Position numbers and translations under genes: made by a program. From NCBI GenBank assembly GCA_026874595.1, contig CM049322.1:49951340-50015339 (forward strand): a DNA stretch of 64,000 nucleotides. Direction: 5' to 3'. This stretch comes from Sipunculus nudus (taxonomy: Eukaryota; Annelida; Sipuncula; Golfingiida; Sipunculidae). The notes under the pieces are model-generated. The model was given only the letters and a program-made list of their open reading frames with translations. It had not been told where the DNA came from and ran no database searches. Of the stretch, positions 22,861-38,506 are shown piece by piece (the first letter of the stretch is position 1; each line of letters opens with the position of its first letter).

Positions 22861-24625
22861 AATAATACCAAATGCCATTCAAGAAGTCGGTGAAATTCAC
22901 TCTCTACTAAACGTAAAAAATCTCGGAATCCGACATCATTTATATCTCTTCTGGCAAGCTTTTGGTTATCAACATCTAAGAAAGAAAGGGTAGCATGGGG
23001 AGAGGGACAGGAATTAGGTTTAAAGGATATTTAACTCTGTGGGTACCGGTGTTTGCATATACGTGCTGCGATTCTGTCAGAGAATTAGTTCTTTATAAAT
23101 GCTATTTATGATTATCATTCATAATATTATTTAACTGTTCAGCATCAGTTGTCTGATGATCATCAATTTACACAAGAGTCGTAGGGTAAGATTTCCATAT
23201 GCCTTAACATGCATATGATCACACATGGTATGGTGGTTAACTTAGAAGAAATAGCAAAGTAATAAGGAAATACATATTTACTTTAGTTGGGTTTAAACAT
23301 TTATTTAAACATCTGTTGAAAGCAAGCGGTAAGGTTTTCCTATGTAAATCATTAGTTTACAGCGCAGCTACATGTATATCCCACCCACCTATCACATCTA
23401 TGTGTCGGCTACATCGTAATTCAAATCTTAAGTCGTTAACAGCATAATGGAAGTAACCTCCTAGTAAACCAGCATCATTTAAATATACTTATCGTGATAT
23501 TCTCACTTAAAGGTGTCTGGATAAATTACTAGCAGAAGAGATGCAATAGTATCCCTGGAGTCTTAAATCCGTTTTGAACGTGTCTCTGTTAAGAAAAATA
23601 TCAACCGGCATGGTATATAGGTGGCAGCAGAAGACTTGTTCAATGGATAAAACTGTCAAAGATGTAAGGGCATACCTCCCAAATTTCACAGCTGCTATGG
23701 AGAAAATCTCTCACTCTCTCATCAATAAAAGCCAATTTAAAATATCATGACTTATGGCAAGCTTTTAGTTATTTTGTACAAAGGAGAAAGACAGTGGGTC
23801 TTGGGGAGAGGTACAAGGGTAAGGTTTTCCCAAAAATTCCGTTCTGTATGTGCCACATTGTGGGTACAAATCTATGAGACAATAAGTGCTATATAAATAC
23901 TATTTATTCTTATAATTATTATTTTTATTATTATATGCATTCATGCCCATATGCCTTGACAATAATATCACCAATGGCATGAGCGTTAACTAAGAACATA
24001 TAACACAGTATAATGAATAAAGACAAATATTTCCTTCAGTTGGTTTAAACATATTTATTTGAACAGGATTACATCTGTTCCAGGCTAGCTTTAAGATTTT
24101 CCTATGTAAAACATTCTTCGAGGGTTTTACAGCTACATGTATATCTCGCCCACCCATCACAGCAGACTTATCATGAAGATAAATATTCTTACCACCTCCT
24201 GTAATCTGCTTTCTCTTCAGTTCCCTGTCACGGGTAAAATGCCGTGGCAATTCAGGTCGAGAACAGTAATTACTATTGTGGCAGTAATTTACCCATTAAA
24301 AGCATATCGGTGCACAAAGATAATCCAACATCATACAAATTTACTAATGCCTAACTGGCAGAACTGTCCATTGCCAGATAACAAATATAGATTTCTCCCA
24401 ACAGAGATACAATGATATACATAGAGTCATAAGCTTGACATTAACCCCTTAGAAATATCGCTCTATTATGTAATGTAGTTAGGTATCAACTGAAATGATG
24501 TATACGTGGCACCATGAGACTTGTTCAAAAGATAAACTATCAGATACTAGTGTATAAGGGCTTACTAATTTTTACAATGATGCACAAAGCAGATCATGAG
24601 AAACGTGATAGTTTAAATTCTGTAG

Positions 24626-24639
24626 ACTGCAGGTGGCGC
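24626..24639 (+). promoter_or_regulatory. CTCF-like site, B2
   Basis: Identical 14-mer, 6802 bp after the A2 site. Confidence 0.5.
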
Positions 24640-25678
24640 TCCAAGTATGGTCCGGCAGAAAAAGCATCCAAAGCTGCTGGGCGCAAAGATTGATGAAAAG
24701 ACATGATCCTTAAATCGTCAATATGTAATGAATAAAGTTAAATTAAAACATGAAGTTGGCAAAACGGGACTTGTTGGGTGGAAAAAGCAGTCCTAGATCT
24801 TGGGTCATATACTAAATTTCAGAACATAACACTAAGTAGCCATTTGAGCAAAATGAGATTTTGTATATATTAAAATCAGCTGACAAGCCTTATACATGTA
24901 TATGTTCAAGGTTACTCTCCACGTCATTGACCCAAATCTGAATTTGGTATATCTTTGTATATCTATATCTATGCTTGGCCTAAACAACAACAAACAAAAT
25001 AATCCAAAATCTTCAGCAATATCAAATTTCAGGGCTATCCTTCAAGACACTCTTTTGATATCTTATGAATAAATAATCATAAATGTATTGTTTTCACTTG
25101 AACCATATCAATTCAAGGCTAAAGTCACTCTGATAGCTTACTGGTAGTAGGTTTTGTCCACTAAACCAATACCTGTGCACATTCATAGCGCTACAGTTTA
25201 TGAGTCCTCAGGAATCAGTATTCACTGATCATAGTCAGGCCTTGCTGATAATAAATAAAGTGAATGTCACATTTGTGAAACCTTGACCTTGCAGATCTCA
25301 ATTTCATGTTCATGGTAATTATTTGTGTATTTTGTCACAAAAAACAAATATCAAACATTATAAATTACCAGATAGATAGCAGAATTGGGACGATATACAG
25401 GTAACTCAACACATCAATATATCAGTATATATAATATATGATATGATTGTTGGCAGCTCTGACAAGGGTCAATATGATAAAGTATTGCTCTTGTGATAAT
25501 GGATAAAACAATGGATAACTGAAGTCACGCTTTATATCTACATCCCATGGAAATTTACAAACGCTTGCCAGAGTGTATCAAGATATTTGAAGGTAATAAG
25601 TTGCAGCTGATTCATGTAACCTTTTCACTGGATTCCCAAAGAGAATTCATCACCCAGTCTTTCATTTTTTTACCACAG

Positions 25679-25724
<46 letters not shown>

Positions 25725-27330
25725 AAAATGTAACGGTTCCAAATAGAAATACAAATAGGGTAACCTTTTATTATTATTATTATTGTTATTATTGTCTTCA
25801 TTATTTTACCTTATTATCGTTAAACACATTAAACTTTACACTTATCTCGGTCAAATTAAAAATCTAACTGGCGACGCAGATTGAATAATTATTTTGTCTC
25901 ATATATTCACACAGCGACGAGCCCACATTGTTTTAAATTTAGGTATAAATTCGCAAGATTATTAATTAATTCCGTCTATTAAAAGTGGAAAAATAATATG
26001 AAAAATATTGTAAACGGTTTAATGTTTTTTTTTTTCAACTATCACAGTATCAGTGCATAAATGAGCCATAAAATTCTCTCCGAAAATTCTCCTTGACATC
26101 AGGCTTTCCGTGGATTCTCCGACTATTAGGTCAGGCAGACGCATTATTACTTCTATATATTATCATTGTAAATAAAGCGGTGTTTTTTAGTTCCAGCAAA
26201 TGTGCTTGAGAGACTAACATTAACTTATCAAAAAATGCCGCGAAAGTGGCACCTCATGTTTCTCATTTGGGAACTGAGAGCCTATATTTATCTAGCAGAT
26301 GCCAGCTACTCCTTTTGCAAACTGTGAAAAAGCACAATCTGTTGGTACCATTTTTCTCTCTGCAGAAAAAAAAATGTTGGTGCATTTTGAAAACGCTAAA
26401 ATCCTAAAAAAAATGAGCCACATATTAATGGCCCTTTAATTAGTTTGAAGTTGACACCCTTCAGCCCGGACATGTCATATTACAATTGATCCGGTGGACC
26501 CTACACAAATTGCCCAACTGCTCTCTTACTCACACCTACTTTAGACAGACCCGGCACCTGGTGAGCGACAATGAGAGTAATCTGAACAATATCCCTGGAA
26601 CATGCGTAAGTGTAACTAGGCGGTCATAGCTATGGGTATTAAGGAAATTGCGTCTGGTAGATATTTCATTTCAAAACTCAAATTGAAATCCCTAACCCTA
26701 TCTATGTAGATCAACCCATGAAAATGTCTTGAAAATGAATTGGAAATGTTGATCTTTTGGAAGCGTATGAACCCTTGAACAATTTACTGTGGTTGACTTA
26801 AAAAGTTTCTGAACCATGTGTTATTTTCCCTCTGTATCAATGTGAGATGTTGACACTCCGGGCTACCAAAAGTAAGGCTAACATTTCACCATCCAGGGTA
26901 CTTAGGATTCCACTTTTAAGTTTTTTTTTAATACATATTTTTGGGTCATGCTTTGGATTCTTAATGATACCATGAAGTATACATCATCCCATGGTATACA
27001 ACAAAGTCATATTAAGTCTTCAAATAATTTCCCTCGCAGCCTTTCATAATTTGTGCTTTACATACATGTAGATTCTGTCAATCGCATAATGGGGACAGGA
27101 TAATGGAGATGAGTTTCAGTGGTTTAGGTACTCTTGAGTCATTAAAGGGGAAAGTGGCCTTGCCTACGCTTTTGTGAAAGAATGCATGTTAGATGTCTAT
27201 TTTTATATGCACTGGAAAACGAAACAACACTAAAACACAACAGAGCATCACAACTATTTTGGTATGAGTGAATGATTGAATATTGCATAGAAATATGTAC
27301 ACGTTCAACAGAGCTAATGTGTTTACATAG

Positions 27331-27332
<2 letters not shown>

Positions 27333-27384
<52 letters not shown>

Positions 27385-27407
27385 TAAAAAATATATATAT
27401 ATATATT
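27333..27407. repeat. TA-4 compound microsatellite, B2
   Basis: 42 bp TA, aaataaataaataaaaa, second TA run. Shortest main tract among B copies. Confidence 0.95.
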
Positions 27408-27868
27408 CTGAAAATAACATAAATATTTATGTAGAGATTTTATGGCGTAAGACTGAGTGTGGTGTAAATATGGGTGGAAGTTTCATGAGGTGACAAGACT
27501 TTCAGGAGTATCAACAGTTTACAGTCAGGGCTGGAATCCATATTGTCTGTGAATTATCAATGTATTTATGTGATCCGTATAGTCGGATTCGCACATTTTA
27601 CCGATCCTCCAGTCTGTTAGGGTCCATGTATAACATTGAATTAAACACAGGTATTATACAGAGCAAAATGTGAAATAGCCCTACATTGTAACCTTAATAC
27701 TGCAACAATGTATAGTTGTACATCATAAATAATTATATGAATGTAATATGACGGGGTATGACCATGGTTCAGACTATAGTTAAATTAACCATACATAATT
27801 ATTATAGCAATATATCCCTTAATCAGCACATGGTGATCTATTGTGGGGCATCCTGTTTGATCAACCAT

Positions 27869-28339
27869 CTTGCGAACATAATGAGTCAGCGCCATGTGAC
27901 CAAATGGCCTGATCATGTGATCATTCCCCCATGTTAATTCAGGTATCACCTAATTGTGAGACTATAACGGTGGCGCATGACCATATGACCTTATCATGTG
28001 ATTATTTGATCCTATTGCTTCACTCAAGATATGACTATATATGACTATAATAGTTGTACGATCATGTGACCAGATCTTATGATGGTCTGACTATAATATT
28101 CTATAACCACTTGAGTGTATGACTGTATTAGTCAAGTATGATCATTAAATCCTGATCTTATGATCATTTGGCCATAACAAACAAAGTTCACAGAGTATTT
28201 GACTATAATAGTCATATTTGAGGTCACATGGCTATTCTTGTGAAAAATTGCTTGATATTATGTGACCATGTATAATTACACATTGTTTGATCAGGTGAAA
28301 AGGGACATTACTCTTACTGGAGTTAATCAATCAAATGTT
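27869..28339. repeat. CATGTGA-rich zone, B2-to-A3 junction
   Basis: Copy of the zone at the B1-to-A2 junction, with the same words. One substitution distinguishes it from the first copy (gtctgactat instead of gtctgaccat near 28087). Confidence 0.6.
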
Positions 28340-28725
28340 TTATTTTCACTCTTTGAATTCATGATACCTTTCAATGATTATGTATCAATGTGGTGTTATT
28401 AATTATGTGGCGTGTTGTTCTTTGATTAGGTTCTGTCATATACATGAATGTCAGGCATATACCTTTGTTTTATTATAACCTGCATCTCAAGAAACTCCAA
28501 GCAATCAGGCATATGTAGTGAGTGTATTGTGAAGTTTTTTTAGGATTAAATAACTGATGTAGACGAGGCTTACAGCGGGCTGTAATGTACCTTCAGATTG
28601 ATTTTGTAAATTAATTTCAGGTAGCTTTATATATATATATATTAATATATGCTTTCTCATTATATACTTTCTTTGGTTTGATGATCCATATTCATTCATT
28701 TTGGTTCTATATTAGCTGAGTGGTG

Positions 28726-28736
28726 GCAGCCATTTT
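28726..28736 (-). promoter_or_regulatory. YY1-like site, A3
   Basis: Identical to the A2 site. Confidence 0.45.
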
Positions 28737-31702
28737 TGGGTAAAATAGTCCTTTCACCAGAAACCCCCAGTTTATTGTGTTATCTCTGTCCGAGTCAATA
28801 TGATTCTCATCGACGTAGCAGCTGGTCTGACACCAAAGGATCTTTTAAATAAACAATAAAAACAGATTTATAATCTTAGCTGTCAGGAAAATGCTGAGCC
28901 TCTTTGGCCGGAGGTCTTTTCTTCATACAGCAGGAAATAATAGAATGCAGCAACTGTTCCTGTTGTGATCAAAACTGATTCCAGCAGGGCCTCTTGTATG
29001 GGAGATTGGAAACTAAGGTGGTTTTAGTTTCATCAGTTAGGTGGGAGAATGGTAGTTTGTGTCATGGCAAAGAGCTGACATGTGCACTGCCTCAGAAGAC
29101 TGTCAGATGCCAATATATAATAACAATGTCACGTCACACTAAAACACAAGGGTTAACAAGACAGACTGTGGTCAGATAGATTATAATGTTACAATGGAGA
29201 TAAGATTTTGGAGAATATAAATTCTCTGAATATTTTTGATAAAAATAGAACATGTAGCAAAATCTTCACACATTCATCAATATACATGAAAATATGAATA
29301 TGTATGAGATTATAGTATTATACATGATAATAATAATAATGATGAACTTTTAGTCCCGGCAGTTCTGGAGAGGAGTTTAGATATTCATGGCAGCCAGTTT
29401 TAATAGTTTAAATCAAGTGTCAAAATGGATTGTATGATATTTGTACATGAATGTTGAATATGCATGCAGGGAACCTTCAGAGGTACACAGTCAGGATTAG
29501 AGCTACTTTATGTAAATAACATGTACAAATTGGTTATCATTTGCCGTGAACGACTATGGTCATATTTTGTACACATCCATATGTAAAATAATGGTCTACC
29601 AGTGAAAGTTTGTTATCGATAATATATATATATATATATGCAGCCCTGAATTGTGCATGGTATTGATAAATAAATCCATTTAGGCATGCTTGTAATAGTG
29701 ACCAGTGCACAGTTTTGCCATTTTTTTTTTTGCAGAGCAGAAGGAATTGTATATAAATCTTGTAATTGAAATCTTGTACCAATGCCAGGCTGTGACCTTG
29801 GCTAGTTATAATAAAGCTTATTTCCTGTATATACTGGGTTGGTCTTCTAGTACAAGTTTGTGATATATTCTCATGTCAAGTTGCTGCACTGGATGTCTTT
29901 TATGCGTCCAAAACATGTAAACATTTGTTTGATGAGTTAGAACCCCTCCCTCCAATAATACCAAATGCCATTCAAGAAGTCGGTGGAATTCACTCTCTAC
30001 TAAACGTAAAAAATCTCGGAATCCGACATCATTTATATCTCTTCTGGCAAGCTTTTGGTTATCAACATCTAAGAAAGAAAGGGGGCATGGGGAGAGGGAC
30101 AGGAATTAGGTTTAAAGGATATTTATCTGTGGGTACCGGTGTTTGCATATACGTGCTGCGATTCTGTCAGAGAATTAGTTCTTTATAAATGCTATTCATG
30201 ATTATCATTCATAATATTATTTAATTGTTCAGCATCAGTTGTCTGATGATCATCAACTTACACAAGAGTCGTAGGGTAAGATTTCCATATGCCTTAACAT
30301 GCATATGATCACACATGGTATGGTGGTTAACTTAGAAGAAATAGCAAAGTAATAAGGAAATACAAATTTACTTTAGTTGAGTTTAAACATTTATTTTAAC
30401 ATCTGTTGAAAGCAAGCGGTAAGGTTTTACTATGTAAATCATTAGTTTACAGCGCAGCTACATGTATATCCCACCCACCTATCACATCTATGTGTCGGCT
30501 ACATCGTAATTCAAATCTAAAGTCGTTAACAGCATAATGGAAGTAACCTCCTAGTAAACCAGCATCATTTGAATATACTTATCGTGATATTCTCACTTAA
30601 AGGTGTCTGGATAAATTACTAGCAGAAGAGATGCAATAGTATCCCTGGAGTCTTAAATCCGTTTTGAACGTGTCTCAACCGGCATGGTATATAGGTGGCA
30701 GCAGAAGACTTGTTCAATGGATAAAACTGTCAAAGATGTAAGGGCATACCTCCCAAATTTCACAGCTGCCCTTGGAGAAAATCTCTCACTCTCTCACCAA
30801 TAAAAGCCAATTTAAAATATCATGACTTATGGCAAGCTTTTAGTTATTTTGTACAAAGGAGAAAGACAGTGGGTCTTGGGGAGAGGTACAAGGGTAAGGT
30901 TTCCCATAAATTCCGTTCTGTATGTGCCACATTGTGGGTACAAATCTATGAGACAATAAGTGCTATATAAATACTATTTATTCTTATAATTATTATTTTT
31001 ATTATTATATGCATTCATGCCCATATGCCTTGACATTAATAATATCACCAATGGCATGAGCGTTAACTAAGAACATATAACACAGTATAATGAATAAAGA
31101 CAAATATTTACTTCAGTTGGTTTAAACATATTTATTTGAACAGGATAACATCTGTTCCAGCCTAGCTTTAAGATTTTCCTATGTAAAACATTCTTCGAGG
31201 GTTTTACAGCTACATGTATATCTCGCCCACCCATCACAGCAGGCTTATCATGAAGATAAATATTCTTACCACCTCATGTAATCTGCTTTCTCTTCAGTTC
31301 CCTGTCACGGGTAAAATGCCGTGGCAATTCAGGTCGACAATAGTAATTACTATTGTGGCAGTAATTTACCCATTAAAAGCATATCAGTGCACAAAGATAA
31401 TCCCACATCATACAAATTTACTAATGCCTAACTGGCAGAACTGTCCATTGCCAGATAACAAATATGGATTTCTCCCAACAGAGATACAATGATATACATA
31501 GAGTCATAAGCTTGACATTAACCCCTTAGAAATATCGCTCTATTATTTAATGTAGTTAGTTATCAACTGAAATGATGTATACTTGGCACCATGAGACTTG
31601 TTCAAAAGATAAACTATCAGATACTAGTGTATAAGGGCTTACTAATTTATACAATGATGCACAAAGCAGATCATGAGAAACGTGATAGTTTAAATTCTGT
31701 AG

Positions 31703-31716
31703 ACTGCAGGTGGCGC
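31703..31716 (+). promoter_or_regulatory. CTCF-like site, A3
   Basis: Identical 14-mer, 7077 bp after the B2 site. Confidence 0.5.
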
Positions 31717-32757
31717 TCCAAGTATGGTCCGGCAGAAAAAGCATCCAAAGCTGCTGGGCGCAAAGATTGATGAAAAGACATGATCCTTAAATCGTCAATA
31801 TGTAATGAATAAAGTTAAATTAAAACATGAAGTTGGCAAAACGGGACTTGTTGGGTGGAAAAAGCAGTCCTAGATCTTGGGTCATATACTAAATTTCAGA
31901 ACATAACACTAAGTAGCCATTTGAGCAAAATGAGATTTTTTATATATTAAAATCAGCTGACAAGCCTTATACATGTATATGTTCAAGGTTACTCTCCACA
32001 TCATAGACCCAAATCTGAATTTGGTATATCTTTGTATATCTATATCTATGCTTGGCCTAAACAACAACAAACAAAATAATCCAAAATCTTCAGCAATATC
32101 AAATTTCAGGGCTATCCTTCAAGACACTCTTTTGATATCTCATGTATAAATAATCATAAATGTATGGTTTTCACTTGAACCATATCAATTCAAGGCTAAA
32201 GTCACTCTCATAGCTTACTGGTAGTAGGTTTTGTCCACTAAACCAATACCTGTGCACATTCATAGAGCTACAGTTTATGAGTCCTCAGGAATCAGTATTC
32301 ACTGATCATAGTCAGGCCTTGCTGATAAATAAATAAAGTGAATGTCACATTTGTGAAACCTTGACCTTGCAGATCTCAGTTTCATGTACATGGTAGTTAT
32401 TAGTGTGTTTTGTCACAAAAAAACAAATATCAAACATTATAAATTACCAGATAGATAGCAGAACTGGGACGATATACAGGTAAATCAACACATCAATACA
32501 TCAGTATATATAATATATGATATGATTGTTGGCAGCTCTGACAAGGGTCAATATGATAAAGGATTGCTCTTGTGATAATGGATAAAACAATGGATGACTG
32601 AAGTCACGCTTGATATCTACATCCCATGGGAATTTACAAACCCTTGACAGAGTGTATCAAGATATTTGAAGGTAATAAGTTGCACCTGATTCATGTAACC
32701 TTTTTACTGGATTCCCAAAGAGAATTCATCACCCAATCTTTCATTATTTTACCACAG

Positions 32758-32803
<46 letters not shown>

Positions 32804-34375
32804 TGTAACGGTTCCAAATAGAAATACAAATAGGGTAACCTATTATTATTATTATAATAATTATTATTATTATCATCTTCATTATTATTATTATCTTCAT
32901 TATTTTTCCTTTTGACCGTTAAACACATTTAACTTTACACTTATCTCGGTCAAATTAAAAATCTAACTGGCGACGCAGATTGAATAATTATTTAGTCTCA
33001 TATATTCACACAGCGAGGGGCCCATATTGTTTTAAATTTAGCTATAAATGCGCAAGATTATTTATTAATTCCGTCTATTAAAAATGGAAAAATAATATGA
33101 ATAATATTGTAAACGGTTTAATTTTTTTTTTTTCAACAATCACAGTATCAGTGCATAAATGAGCCATAAAAATCTCTCCGAAAATTCTCCCGTGGATTCT
33201 CCGACTATAAATTCAGGCAGACGCATTATTACTTCTATATGTTATCATTGTAAATAAAGCGGTGTTTTTCATATACATATCTGTCCAATTCTAACAGTTC
33301 CAACAAATGTGCTTGAGAGACTGACATTAACTTATCAAAAAATGCCGCGAAAGTGGCGCCTCATGTATCTCATTTGGGAACTAAGAGCCTATAGTTATCT
33401 AGCAGATGCCAGCTTCTCCTTGGGGCAATGGTGAAAAAGCACAATCTGTTGGTACCATTTTTCTCTCTGCAGAAAAAAAAATGTTGGTGCATGATGAAAA
33501 CGCTAAAATCCTATATTATCAAAAAAATAGAGCCACATATTAATGGCCCTTTAATTAGTTTGAGGTTGACTCTTCAGCCCGGACCTGTCATATTACATTT
33601 GATCCGGTGGACCCTACACAAATTGCCCAACTGCTCTGTTACTCGCACCTACTTTAGACAGACACGGCAGTTGGTGAGCGACAATGAGAGTAATCTGAAC
33701 AATTGCCCTGGAACATGCGTAAGTTTAACTAGGCGTCATAGCTGTTGGGTATTAAGGAAGTTGCGTCTGGTTAATATTTCATTTCAAACCTCAAATTGAA
33801 ATCCCTAACCCTATCTATGTAGATCAACCCGTGAAAATGTCTTCAAGTTGAAAATGAATTGGAAATGTTGATCTCTTGGAAGGGTATGAACCCTGAAACA
33901 ATATACTGTGGTTGACTTAAAAATTTTCTGAACCCTGTGTTATTTTCCCTCTGTATCAATGTGAGATGTTGACACTCTGGGCTACAAAAAGTAAGGCTAA
34001 CATATCACCACCCTGAGTACTTAGGATTCCACTTTTAAGTGTTTTTAATACGTTTTTGGGTCATGCTTTGGATACTTGTTGATACCGTGAAGTATACATC
34101 ATCCCATGATATACACCAAAACCTTCAGATAATCGCATGATAGGGACAGGATAAGGAAATGAGTTTCAATGGTTTAGGTACTCTTGAGTCAATAAAGGGA
34201 CAAGTGGCCTTACCTACGCTTTTGTAAAAGAATGCATGATACATGTCTATTTTATATCCAATGGAAAATGATAAACCACTAAAACACAACAGAGCATCAC
34301 AACTATTTTGGTATGAGTGAATGATTGAATACTGCATAGAAATATGCACACGTTCAACAGAACTAATGTGTTAAC

Positions 34376-34416
<41 letters not shown>

Positions 34417-35308
34417 GAAAATAACATAAATATTTATGGCGTAAGACTGAGTGTGGTGTATATATGGGTGAAAGTTTCTTGAGGTTACAAGACTTTCAGG
34501 AGTATCAACAGTTTACAGTCAGGGCTGGAGTCCATATTGTCTATGAATTATAAATGTATTTATGTGATCTGTATAGTCGGATTCGCACATTATACCGATC
34601 CTCCAGTCTGTTAGGGTCCATGTATAACATTGAATAAAACACAGGTATTATACAGAGCAAAATATGAAATAGCCCTATATTGTTACCTTAATACTGCAAC
34701 TATGTATAGTTGTACATCCAATATAATTATATGAATAAAATATGACAGGGTTTGGCCATGGTTCAGACTGTAGTTATATAAACCATACATGATTATTATA
34801 GCAATATATCCCTTAATCAGCACATGGTGATCTATTGTGGGGCATCCTGTTTGATCAACCATCTTGCGAACAGAAAGAGTCAGCGTCATGTGATCAAATG
34901 ACCTGATCATGTGATCATTCCCCCATATAATTCAAGTATCGCCTGGTGAAAATGGTCTTGATCATAAAAAAATTGATATAACTTATCACAAGATCAAACA
35001 TTTCCTTATTCAGTTTCAATGATATTACATTTGAAATTTAAACAAGTGCTTGCCCCTGCTAATTTGATATCTGATTTCCTACCAACTAGTGTTGTTATCA
35101 AGTTATATATATATATCGTCAGCCATCCAGTTTAGCCAGGCATATAACTTTGTTTTATTATAACCTGCATCTCAAGAAACTCTAAGCAATCAGGCATATG
35201 TAGTGAGTGTATTGTGAAGTTTTTTAGGATTAAATAACGGATGTAGACGAGGCTTACAGCGGGCTGTAATGTTCCTTCAGATTGCTTTTGTTAATTAATT
35301 TCAGGTGG

Positions 35309-35311
<3 letters not shown>

Positions 35312-35379
<68 letters not shown>
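35312..35379. repeat. TA-1 microsatellite, B3
   Basis: About 68 bp of TA with the same TACATA interruption as in B2. Confidence 0.95.
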
Positions 35380-35468
35380 AATGATTAATATATGCTTTCT
35401 CATTATATACTTTCTTTGGTTTGATGATCCATATTCATTCATTTTGGTTCTATATTAGCTGAGTGGTG

Positions 35469-35480
35469 GCAGCCATTTTG
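35469..35480 (-). promoter_or_regulatory. YY1-like site, B3
   Basis: Identical to the B1 site. Confidence 0.45.
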
Positions 35481-36360
35481 GGGTAAAATAGTCCTTTCAC
35501 CAGAAACCCCCAGTTTATTGTGTTATCTCTGTCCGAGTCAATATGATTCTCATCGACGTAGCAGCTGGTCTGACACCAAAAGATCTTTTAAATAAACAAT
35601 AAAACAGATTTATAATCTTAGCTGTCAGGAAAATGCTGAGCCTCTTTGGCCGGAGGTCTTTTCTTCATACAGCAGGAAATAATAGAATGCAGCAACTGTT
35701 CCTGTTGTGATCAAAACTGATTCCAGCAGGGCCTCTTGTATGGGAGATTGGAAACTAAGAAGGTTTTAGTTTCATCAGTTAGGTGGGAGAATGGTAGTTT
35801 GTGTCATGGCAAAGAGCTGACATGTGCACTGCCTCAGAAGACTGTCAGATGCCAATATATAATAACAATGTCACGTCACACTAAAACACAAGGGTTAACA
35901 AGACAGACTGTGGTCAGATAGATTATAATGTTACAATAGAGATAAGATTTTGGAGAATATAAATTCTCTGAATATTTTTGATAAAAATAGAACATGTAGC
36001 AAAATCTTCACACATTCATAAATATACATGAAAATATGAATATGTATGAGATTAAAGTATTATATATGATAATAATAATAATGATGAACTTTTAGTCCCG
36101 GCAGTTCTGGAGAGGAGTTTAGATATTTATGGCAGCCAGTTTTAATAGTTTAAATCAAGTGTCAAAATGGATTGTATGATATTTGTACATGAATGTTGAA
36201 TATGCATGCAGGGAACCTTCAGAGGTACACAGTCAGGATTAGAGCTACTTTATGTAAATAACATGTACAAATTGGTTATCATTTGCCGTGAACGACTATG
36301 GTCATATTTTGTACACATCCATATGTAAAATAATGGTCTACCAGTGAAAGTTTGTTATCG

Positions 36361-36363
<3 letters not shown>

Positions 36364-36409
<46 letters not shown>
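36364..36409. repeat. TA-2 microsatellite, B3
   Basis: 46 bp pure AT tract. Confidence 0.95.
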
Positions 36410-36412
<3 letters not shown>

Positions 36413-36712
36413 GCCCTGAATTGTGCATGGTATTGATAAATAAATCCATTTAGGCATGCTTGTAATAGTGACCAGTGCACAGTTTTGCCATTTTTTTTTT
36501 TGCAGAGCGGAAGGAATTGTATATAAATCTTGTAATTGAAATTTTGTACCATTGCCAGGCTGTGACCTTGGCTAGTTATAATAAAGGTTATTTCCTGTAT
36601 ATACTGGGTTTGTCTTCTAGTACGAGTTTGTGATATATTCTCATGTCAAGTTGCTGCACTGGATGTCTTTTATGCGTCCAAAACATGTAAATATTTGTTT
36701 GATGAGTTAGAA

Positions 36713-36727
36713 CCCCCCCCCCCCCCC
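36713..36727. repeat. Poly-C tract, B3
   Basis: C15. Confidence 0.95.
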
Positions 36728-38492
36728 AATAATACCAAATGCCATTCAAGAAGTCGGTGAAATTCACTCTCTACTAAACGTAAAAAATCTCGGAATCCGA
36801 CATCATTTATATCTCTTCTGGCAAGCTTTTGGTTATCAACATCTAAGAAAGAAAGGGTAGCATGGGGAGAGGGACAGGAATTAGGTTTAAAGGATATTTA
36901 ACTCTGTGGGTACCGGTGTTTGCATATACGTGCTGCGATTCTGTCAGAGAATTAGTTCTTTATAAATGCTATTTATGATTATCATTCATAATATTATTTA
37001 ACTGTTCAGCATCAGTTGTCTGATGATCATCAATTTACACAAGAGTCGTAGGGTAAGATTTCCATATGCCTTAACATGCATATGATCACACATGGTATGG
37101 TGGTTAACTTAGAAGAAATAGCAAAGTAATAAGGAAATACATATTTACTTTAGTTGGGTTTAAACATTTATTTAAACATCTGTTGAAAGCAAGCGGTAAG
37201 GTTTTCCTATGTAAATCATTAGTTTACAGCGCAGCTACATGTATATCCCACCCACCTATCACATCTATGTGTCGGCTACATCGTAATTCAAATCTTAAGT
37301 CGTTAACAGCATAATGGAAGTAACCTCCTAGTAAACCAGCATCATTTAAATATACTTATCGTGATATTCTCACTTAAAGGTGTCTGGATAAATTACTAGC
37401 AGAAGAGATGCAATAGTATCCCTGGAGTCTTAAATCCGTTTTGAACGTGTCTCTGTTAAGAAAAATATCAACCGGCATGGTATATAGGTGGCAGCAGAAG
37501 ACTTGTTCAATGGATAAAACTGTCAAAGATGTAAGGGCATACCTCCCAAATTTCACAGCTGCTATGGAGAAAATCTCTCACTCTCTCATCAATAAAAGCC
37601 AATTTAAAATATCATGACTTATGGCAAGCTTTTAGTTATTTTGTACAAAGGAGAAAGACAGTGGGTCTTGGGGAGAGGTACAAGGGTAAGGTTTTCCCAA
37701 AAATTCCGTTCTGTATGTGCCACATTGTGGGTACAAATCTATGAGACAATAAGTGCTATATAAATACTATTTATTCTTATAATTATTATTTTTATTATTA
37801 TATGCATTCATGCCCATATGCCTTGACAATAATATCACCAATGGCATGAGCGTTAACTAAGAACATATAACACAGTATAATGAATAAAGACAAATATTTC
37901 CTTCAGTTGGTTTAAACATATTTATTTGAACAGGATTACATCTGTTCCAGGCTAGCTTTAAGATTTTCCTATGTAAAACATTCTTCGAGGGTTTTACAGC
38001 TACATGTATATCTCGCCCACCCATCACAGCAGACTTATCATGAAGATAAATATTCTTACCACCTCCTGTAATCTGCTTTCTCTTCAGTTCCCTGTCACGG
38101 GTAAAATGCCGTGGCAATTCAGGTCGAGAACAGTAATTACTATTGTGGCAGTAATTTACCCATTAAAAGCATATCGGTGCACAAAGATAATCCAACATCA
38201 TACAAATTTACTAATGCCTAACTGGCAGAACTGTCCATTGCCAGATAACAAATATAGATTTCTCCCAACAGAGATACAATGATATACATAGAGTCATAAG
38301 CTTGACATTAACCCCTTAGAAATATCGCTCTATTATGTAATGTAGTTAGGTATCAACTGAAATGATGTATACGTGGCACCATGAGACTTGTTCAAAAGAT
38401 AAACTATCAGATACTAGTGTATAAGGGCTTACTAATTTTTACAATGATGCACAAAGCAGATCATGAGAAACGTGATAGTTTAAATTCTGTAG

Positions 38493-38506
38493 ACTGCAGG
38501 TGGCGC
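38493..38506 (+). promoter_or_regulatory. CTCF-like site, B3
   Basis: Identical 14-mer, 6790 bp after the A3 site. Confidence 0.5.

Larger units (their letters stand above)
14310..28188. repeat. Dimer 2 (A2+B2)
   Basis: 13879 bp. Standard copy with the shortened B-to-A junction in A2. Private marks include gggcac where all others have gggcgc (near 17878-17883), and acatattta near 16483 where A3-A5 have acaaattta. Confidence 0.95.
21062..28188. repeat. Monomer B2
   Basis: 7127 bp B-type copy with derived B states gattaaagt, aaaggtta, gcagagcggaagg and gtcggtgaaatt. TA-1 (21429-21502) and TA-2 (22487-22542) are both long. Confidence 0.95.
28189..34944. repeat. Monomer A3
   Basis: 6756 bp A-type copy with the deletion scar at 28452-28453. 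It shares two marks only with A4 among the A copies (atatcgctc; ATC inside the ATT tract). Confidence 0.95.
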